A stretch of 64,000 nucleotides of DNA from positions 62,001 through 126,000 of the forward strand of contig NZ_CP038637.1 in NCBI RefSeq assembly GCF_004768545.1, in the 5' to 3' direction. A program made the translations under genes and the position numbers. Below are positions 61,025 to 64,000 of the stretch, piece after piece. Within the stretch, counting starts at the first letter, position 1. Each line of letters begins with the position of its first letter. This stretch comes from Cupriavidus oxalaticus (GTDB lineage: Bacteria; Pseudomonadota; Gammaproteobacteria; Burkholderiales; Burkholderiaceae). Below the pieces are notes generated by a model. The model was given only the letters and a program-made list of their open reading frames with translations. It made no database searches and was not told where the DNA came from.

Positions 61025-62326
61025 TTAGGTATGAATCGTCTTTGTTCGTTCGGCCAGCCACACCGCAAAAGCGTCGTCGCCGAGATCCAAGCCTACTTGA
61101 CTCGGTAGCCATCGGCGAAAGGCAACACGGGCAGCACCGCCCGGAAAATGATCCGTCTTCGTTTCCGAGAAGTCGTTGGCGTAAGGCTTCCCGGCATCGG
61201 TAGTGATAAACACGCGAGCCAGGCCTAGCAATTCAGAAGGGGTCAAGGCTTGCACCGACTTTGCCTTGGTGCCGCGTTCAAACTCAGATCTCAGGTCTGC
61301 TAGCGCTTCAATCTCGCGCTGGGACTTGGCCTTTTGGCTGGCGTCTTCTTTTCGTCGCAGCTGCGTGGGCTTTTGCACGTCAGCGCCGCTGTCCATCAAT
61401 GAACGGATAAATCCACCCGTGCTGCTACGAATCTCACCCTTGCCATCCTTCTCTTCGGCCAGTTCGACAATACGGGCTGCTCGCTCAGGGTCCTCGGCAA
61501 GGAAACTCAGCGCCAGCTTCTCTCCGATGCCATGTTTGCGCAAGCGCGCAAACAGAGGCGATTCCCGCAAGCGAGAAACTTCATCCAACTCGTCAGGCGG
61601 CAACAGAGACGCCTGACGATTCGGATCCACCTGGAAGCGCACCGCAGTCACCTTCGGACCCACCTTGATCAGATGCAACGTCAGCTCGATGTCTGCGACT
61701 CGGTTGATCTCTTTGATCGCAGGCGTCAGGACCTTTTGTCGCAGGCGGCCAAAGTCGCTGTAGTGGTCGGAAGTCGCCCCTAGCAGCTTACGCAACGTCC
61801 CTACGTCCCATTCACCTGTTGAGCCCACCTTCAGGTACCGCAAGCAGTTCTCATAGAGAGCCAAGGCGTAGCTGCCGTTGAAACGGGTCTGCACGCCAAT
61901 ATGCACCTTGGCGTAGATGGCGGGGTCATACAGCTTCTCGGCCAGAGCTTCATCGTATCGGTAAGTGCAGGCGCCGCCGTGTATGCGCCCGTATGAGATG
62001 ATGGAGGTCGCGCTCCAGTCCTCTCCGCCTTTGAAGTTATCTCCCATCAGATTGAATTCGATGGGAGTGGACATGAGCCGAAGTAGGGCGTCCTTCAGCT
62101 TGCGCTGACTGGTGCTAGTCTCCCAGCCCAGGATCACACACAGTGCAGCGACCGGAATCCTATGAGTACGCGCCGTTGGCAAGTCATCGTACGCGTTCAA
62201 CAGAAGCACGTTCGACAACTTCCTCTCGAGCAGGCTCAATTCGCCGCTGGTATGGATGGCGGCAACATGCTTTTTGAGGTGATTCTTGCGCGGCTCCTGG
62301 CCGCCGTCATGTGATGTGGCTTGCAT
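61025..62326 (-). CDS. Replication initiator, Rep_3 family
   Basis: 433 residues from ATG 62326. Upstream codons in the same frame are translated iterons and so not part of the gene. Two winged-helix domains fit the Rep_3/RepB type: the first with LSLLERKLSNVLLLNAYDDL and GWETSTSQRKLKDALLRL, the second with NGSYALALYENCLRYLKVG and WDVGTLRKLLGATSDHYSDF (about 190-240). It binds the iterons just upstream. It is next to parAB, forming a complete second replicon beside the RepA one. Confidence 0.88.
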   Translation of the reverse strand: MQATSHDGGQEPRKNHLKKHVAAIHTSGELSLLERKLSNVLLLNAYDDLPTARTHRIPVAALCVILGWETSTSQRKLKDALLRLMSTPIEFNLMGDNFKGGEDWSATSIISYGRIHGGACTYRYDEALAEKLYDPAIYAKVHIGVQTRFNGSYALALYENCLRYLKVGSTGEWDVGTLRKLLGATSDHYSDFGRLRQKVLTPAIKEINRVADIELTLHLIKVGPKVTAVRFQVDPNRQASLLPPDELDEVSRLRESPLFARLRKHGIGEKLALSFLAEDPERAARIVELAEEKDGKGEIRSSTGGFIRSLMDSGADVQKPTQLRRKEDASQKAKSQREIEALADLRSEFERGTKAKSVQALTPSELLGLARVFITTDAGKPYANDFSETKTDHFPGGAARVAFRRWLPSQVGLDLGDDAFAVWLAERTKTIHT

Positions 62327-62413
62327 GGCGCCTATGTTGCACCATTTCACCCAATGCAACAAGGTCAGAAAGGGCGAAAGGTCGCCTGTATCTCCACACT
62401 CCTTCTCTATCAG

Positions 62414-62642
62414 ATTCCAGATTGGGTGAAACCAACCGGCTACCCATTCCAGACTGGGTGAACAGTCATTCCAGATTGGGCGATATCTACCCGCGCATCG
62501 ATTCCATTTTGGGTGAAACGCCATTCTAGATCGGGTGAAAGGTGCTCGCTAAGCCGCCTCCAGCAACACTTCTAGCGGCGTAAACGCTTTTAAAGCTGTA
62601 TACGTAAACGTAAACCCAAACACACATTCCAAACTGGGTGAA
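62414..62642 (+). repeat. oriV2: Rep_3 iterons (second origin)
   Basis: Six 17-bp copies with consensus ATTCCAGATTGGGTGAA start at 62414, 62446, 62468 (last bases differ), 62501, 62523 and 62626. Spacings are 22, 32-33 and a longer gap, that is, near whole numbers of helical turns. A half copy in inverted orientation lies at 62344-62355. They are directly upstream of the Rep_3 gene. Confidence 0.88.
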
Positions 62643-62924
62643 ACGTCGCATCGGCTCTAGGAAGCTCTATGTTGTTGCTTCTTTGATCACGATTTCAACG
62701 AAACTCCGCTGGACGCTGATGCGCCGAAGTCGGTAGCGACCAGCACTCGGATTAGATATCCGCCCCTGCTCGGATCCAGGCACCACCGCAAGCTTCGTCC
62801 GGGCGATGCCGCCCACGAAAGGGACGCCTGACCAGCAACGCCAACCCCAACCCCAACCCCATCGTGCCAGGCTTAACCGCCATGGCAGCTCATGCATACC
62901 GGGCACATTTTTGTTTGAGAGTAA

Positions 62925-62954
62925 AATTCCGTATGATATTATCGATACGAAATT
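62925..62954 (+). promoter_or_regulatory. Shared operator before traH (copy 8)
   Basis: AATTCCGTAT, ten bases, ATACGAAATT, the longest copy: nine of ten arm positions pair. A TATGAT -10 element (62932-62937) overlaps it. It ends 20 bases before ATG 62975. Confidence 0.8.
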
Positions 62955-62974
62955 TTCCGGACAAGCATAACCGT

Positions 62975-63424
62975 ATGATGTTCAAGCGTTCTCACATGCT
63001 TTCGTTGCCCGTAGCGGCCTGCCTGGCAGCGTGCGCGACGCCTCCGGCACCTGTTGACGAAACCGCCCGCATGCTCGACAGCAGGCTGACTGCGTCCGCT
63101 CAGAAGATCGACGCCATGCTGGTTGATATCGCGCGCGCTGGTGCGTTGACGTCGCCCGCCCAGAAGCCAAGCAAAGTCGAAATCAACGGCGACCTCATCA
63201 CCGTCATATGGCATGGCGACGCTCCGGATGTCATCAAGAAGATGGCCGAGGCGAAAGGGCTTACCTTCGATATCAAGGGCCGTCGCGTGCCGTCCCCCGT
63301 AGCGATTGAAGCAGTCAACGCGCCTTTTGTCGCGGTGCTGGAGAACATCGGCGTCCAGCTCGGCGGGCGAGGGGACGTTGTCCTTCGTCAGCAGTCCTTG
63401 GAAGTTCATTACCGTGCGAATTGA
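62975..63424 (+). CDS. traH: TraH (DotD) outer-membrane lipoprotein
   Basis: 149 residues from ATG 62975 (the next codon is also ATG). The signal peptide ends in a lipobox LAAC (MFKRSHMLSLPVAACLAACA). The mature protein has a DotD plan: a helical start (ARMLDSRLTASAQKIDAMLV) and a secretin-like N0 fold (GDLITVIWHGDAPDVIKKMA, then RVPSPVAIEAVNAPFVAVL). DotD and DotC hold DotH at the outer membrane. It overlaps traI by 11 bases. Confidence 0.88.
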   Translation: MMFKRSHMLSLPVAACLAACATPPAPVDETARMLDSRLTASAQKIDAMLVDIARAGALTSPAQKPSKVEINGDLITVIWHGDAPDVIKKMAEAKGLTFDIKGRRVPSPVAIEAVNAPFVAVLENIGVQLGGRGDVVLRQQSLEVHYRAN

Positions 63425-64000
63425 CCGCAAGGCGCTCTTGCCGCTTGCTGCCGCGCTGGTCTTTGCAAGCGAGGCAGCCATTGCGCAAATGTCGCTGGAC
63501 CAGATTTCCGCACTTTCGGCGGACACCATGCCCGCAGACGTTGAGGTGACGCCTGTTCGCGCCGCGATCTTGCGCGAGGCCGCACTGAGCATGGGATCCA
63601 AGGCCGGTCTGGCTGACCGTTGCGCCGTGTTGATGGCCGACCTGGAAAAGCGAGCCTATGTGCTTGACAGGCAATATCGCTTCGCCGCGTACGTCACCAA
63701 GAACGGGCTCCTGCCGCCAGTGATTACCGAAGCCCGGGACGCCGTTCAGACGTCCGACGAGCAGGTCCGCGTAGCCGACCGTATCTACAAGATCGTGGTC
63801 AAGGCGAAGCCTGTAACGACTCCGCCTTCCTGGCGCGACTACCTCTTCGTGGGCTTGCGCCTGACCAAGGACGTGCCGATGCCTGTGTCGTCGGCACTGC
63901 CAAAAACTGCCGCCGAAAAGGCCTTTTGGAAGAAGACCGTCGCGGATGGTTGGGCTCATGGTCAAAAGCTGGCGGACGAGATTCTTGAGCGGAACCTCGC
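63414..64000 (+). CDS. traI: TraI (DotC) outer-membrane protein, 5' part
   Basis: 195 codons to the window edge, from GTG 63414. A signal peptide (RKALLPLAAALVFASEAAIA) is present. The conserved DotC features are seen: AAILREAALSMGSKAGLADR near residue 45-65, DRQYRFAAYVTKNGLLPPVI at 85-105, and WKKTVADGWAHGQKLADEIL at the end. In IncI plasmids traH-traI-traJ (DotD, DotC, DotB) are consecutive, so the DotB ATPase is expected next, outside the window. Confidence 0.88.
   Translation, partial: MRIDRKALLPLAAALVFASEAAIAQMSLDQISALSADTMPADVEVTPVRAAILREAALSMGSKAGLADRCAVLMADLEKRAYVLDRQYRFAAYVTKNGLLPPVITEARDAVQTSDEQVRVADRIYKIVVKAKPVTTPPSWRDYLFVGLRLTKDVPMPVSSALPKTAAEKAFWKKTVADGWAHGQKLADEILERNL

Noticed and set aside
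62667..62906. 79-codon minus-strand frame between the iterons and traH
   Set aside because: Contains a run of GGTTGG/CCAACC repeats and has no ribosome-binding site. The repeat near 62840 may be an origin feature, but I see no clear unit.

Overview
This window looks like part of a large conjugative plasmid from a high-GC betaproteobacterium, or a related Burkholderiales/Xanthomonadales host. The host is inferred from gene families and base composition; no chromosomal housekeeping genes, rRNA or tRNA were seen. Its backbone is a Dot/Icm-like (type IVB, IncI-type) conjugation system. It also carries two plasmid replication initiators, a ParA/ParB partition cassette and several accessory inserts.

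Layout. (1) 1-8146, minus strand: an operon with a lytic transglycosylase, TrbA (DotM), TrbB (a DsbC-like thioredoxin-fold protein), the coupling ATPase TrbC (DotL), an exported M15-like peptidase and two unknown proteins. (2) 8185-17107: accessory genes, including a Phd/RelE-type toxin-antitoxin pair, a nuclease-like protein, a membrane protein and a lipoprotein, plus a DUF3800 gene split by an IS21-family element with 8-bp target duplications. (3) 17216-25805, minus: a type I restriction-modification locus (hsdM, hsdS, a nuclease-like accessory protein, hsdR) and a TPR-like protein. (4) 26064-39060: the RepA gene, then a group II intron and a 5.3-kb transposase-less element with IS21-like ends carrying DnaJ-domain, ClpP-like and HNH proteins. 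Small plasmid genes, an ATP-dependent ligase domain, an iteron/DnaA-box origin (37935-38314) and a row of hairpins follow. (5) 39080-52766, minus: the main transfer operon from an XRE regulator through TraM, N, O, P, Q, R, T, U and X to TraY (DotI, H, G, F, E, P, N, O, IcmV and DotA). (6) 53369-57320: a tyrosine recombinase, a likely oriT region and a three-gene TraK/TraL/TraM-like (StbABC-like) operon. (7) 57358-62642, minus: a membrane protein with a DNA-binding-like tail, twin parS-like palindromes, parB, parA, and a Rep_3 initiator with its own iterons. (8) 62925-64000, plus: TraH (DotD) and the start of TraI (DotC), continuing past the edge.

The most striking regulatory signal is a palindrome, CCGTAT-N10-ATACGG or a close variant, found at eight places. 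Each lies 9-24 bp from the start codon of a transfer gene, the traK-like gene or repA, and usually overlaps a TATAAT-like -10 element. This suggests one regulator controls transfer and RepA replication together. The XRE protein at 52377-52727, which has a copy of the site in front of its own gene, is the best candidate. A second notable structure is an 11-bp-period repeat array before the traK-like gene, resembling StbA-binding repeats.

Two insertions can be undone on paper. Removing the IS21 element restores an open DUF3800 gene, and removing the 5.3-kb element restores a 108-residue gene. The second case fixes the element's ends and its 4-bp target duplication.
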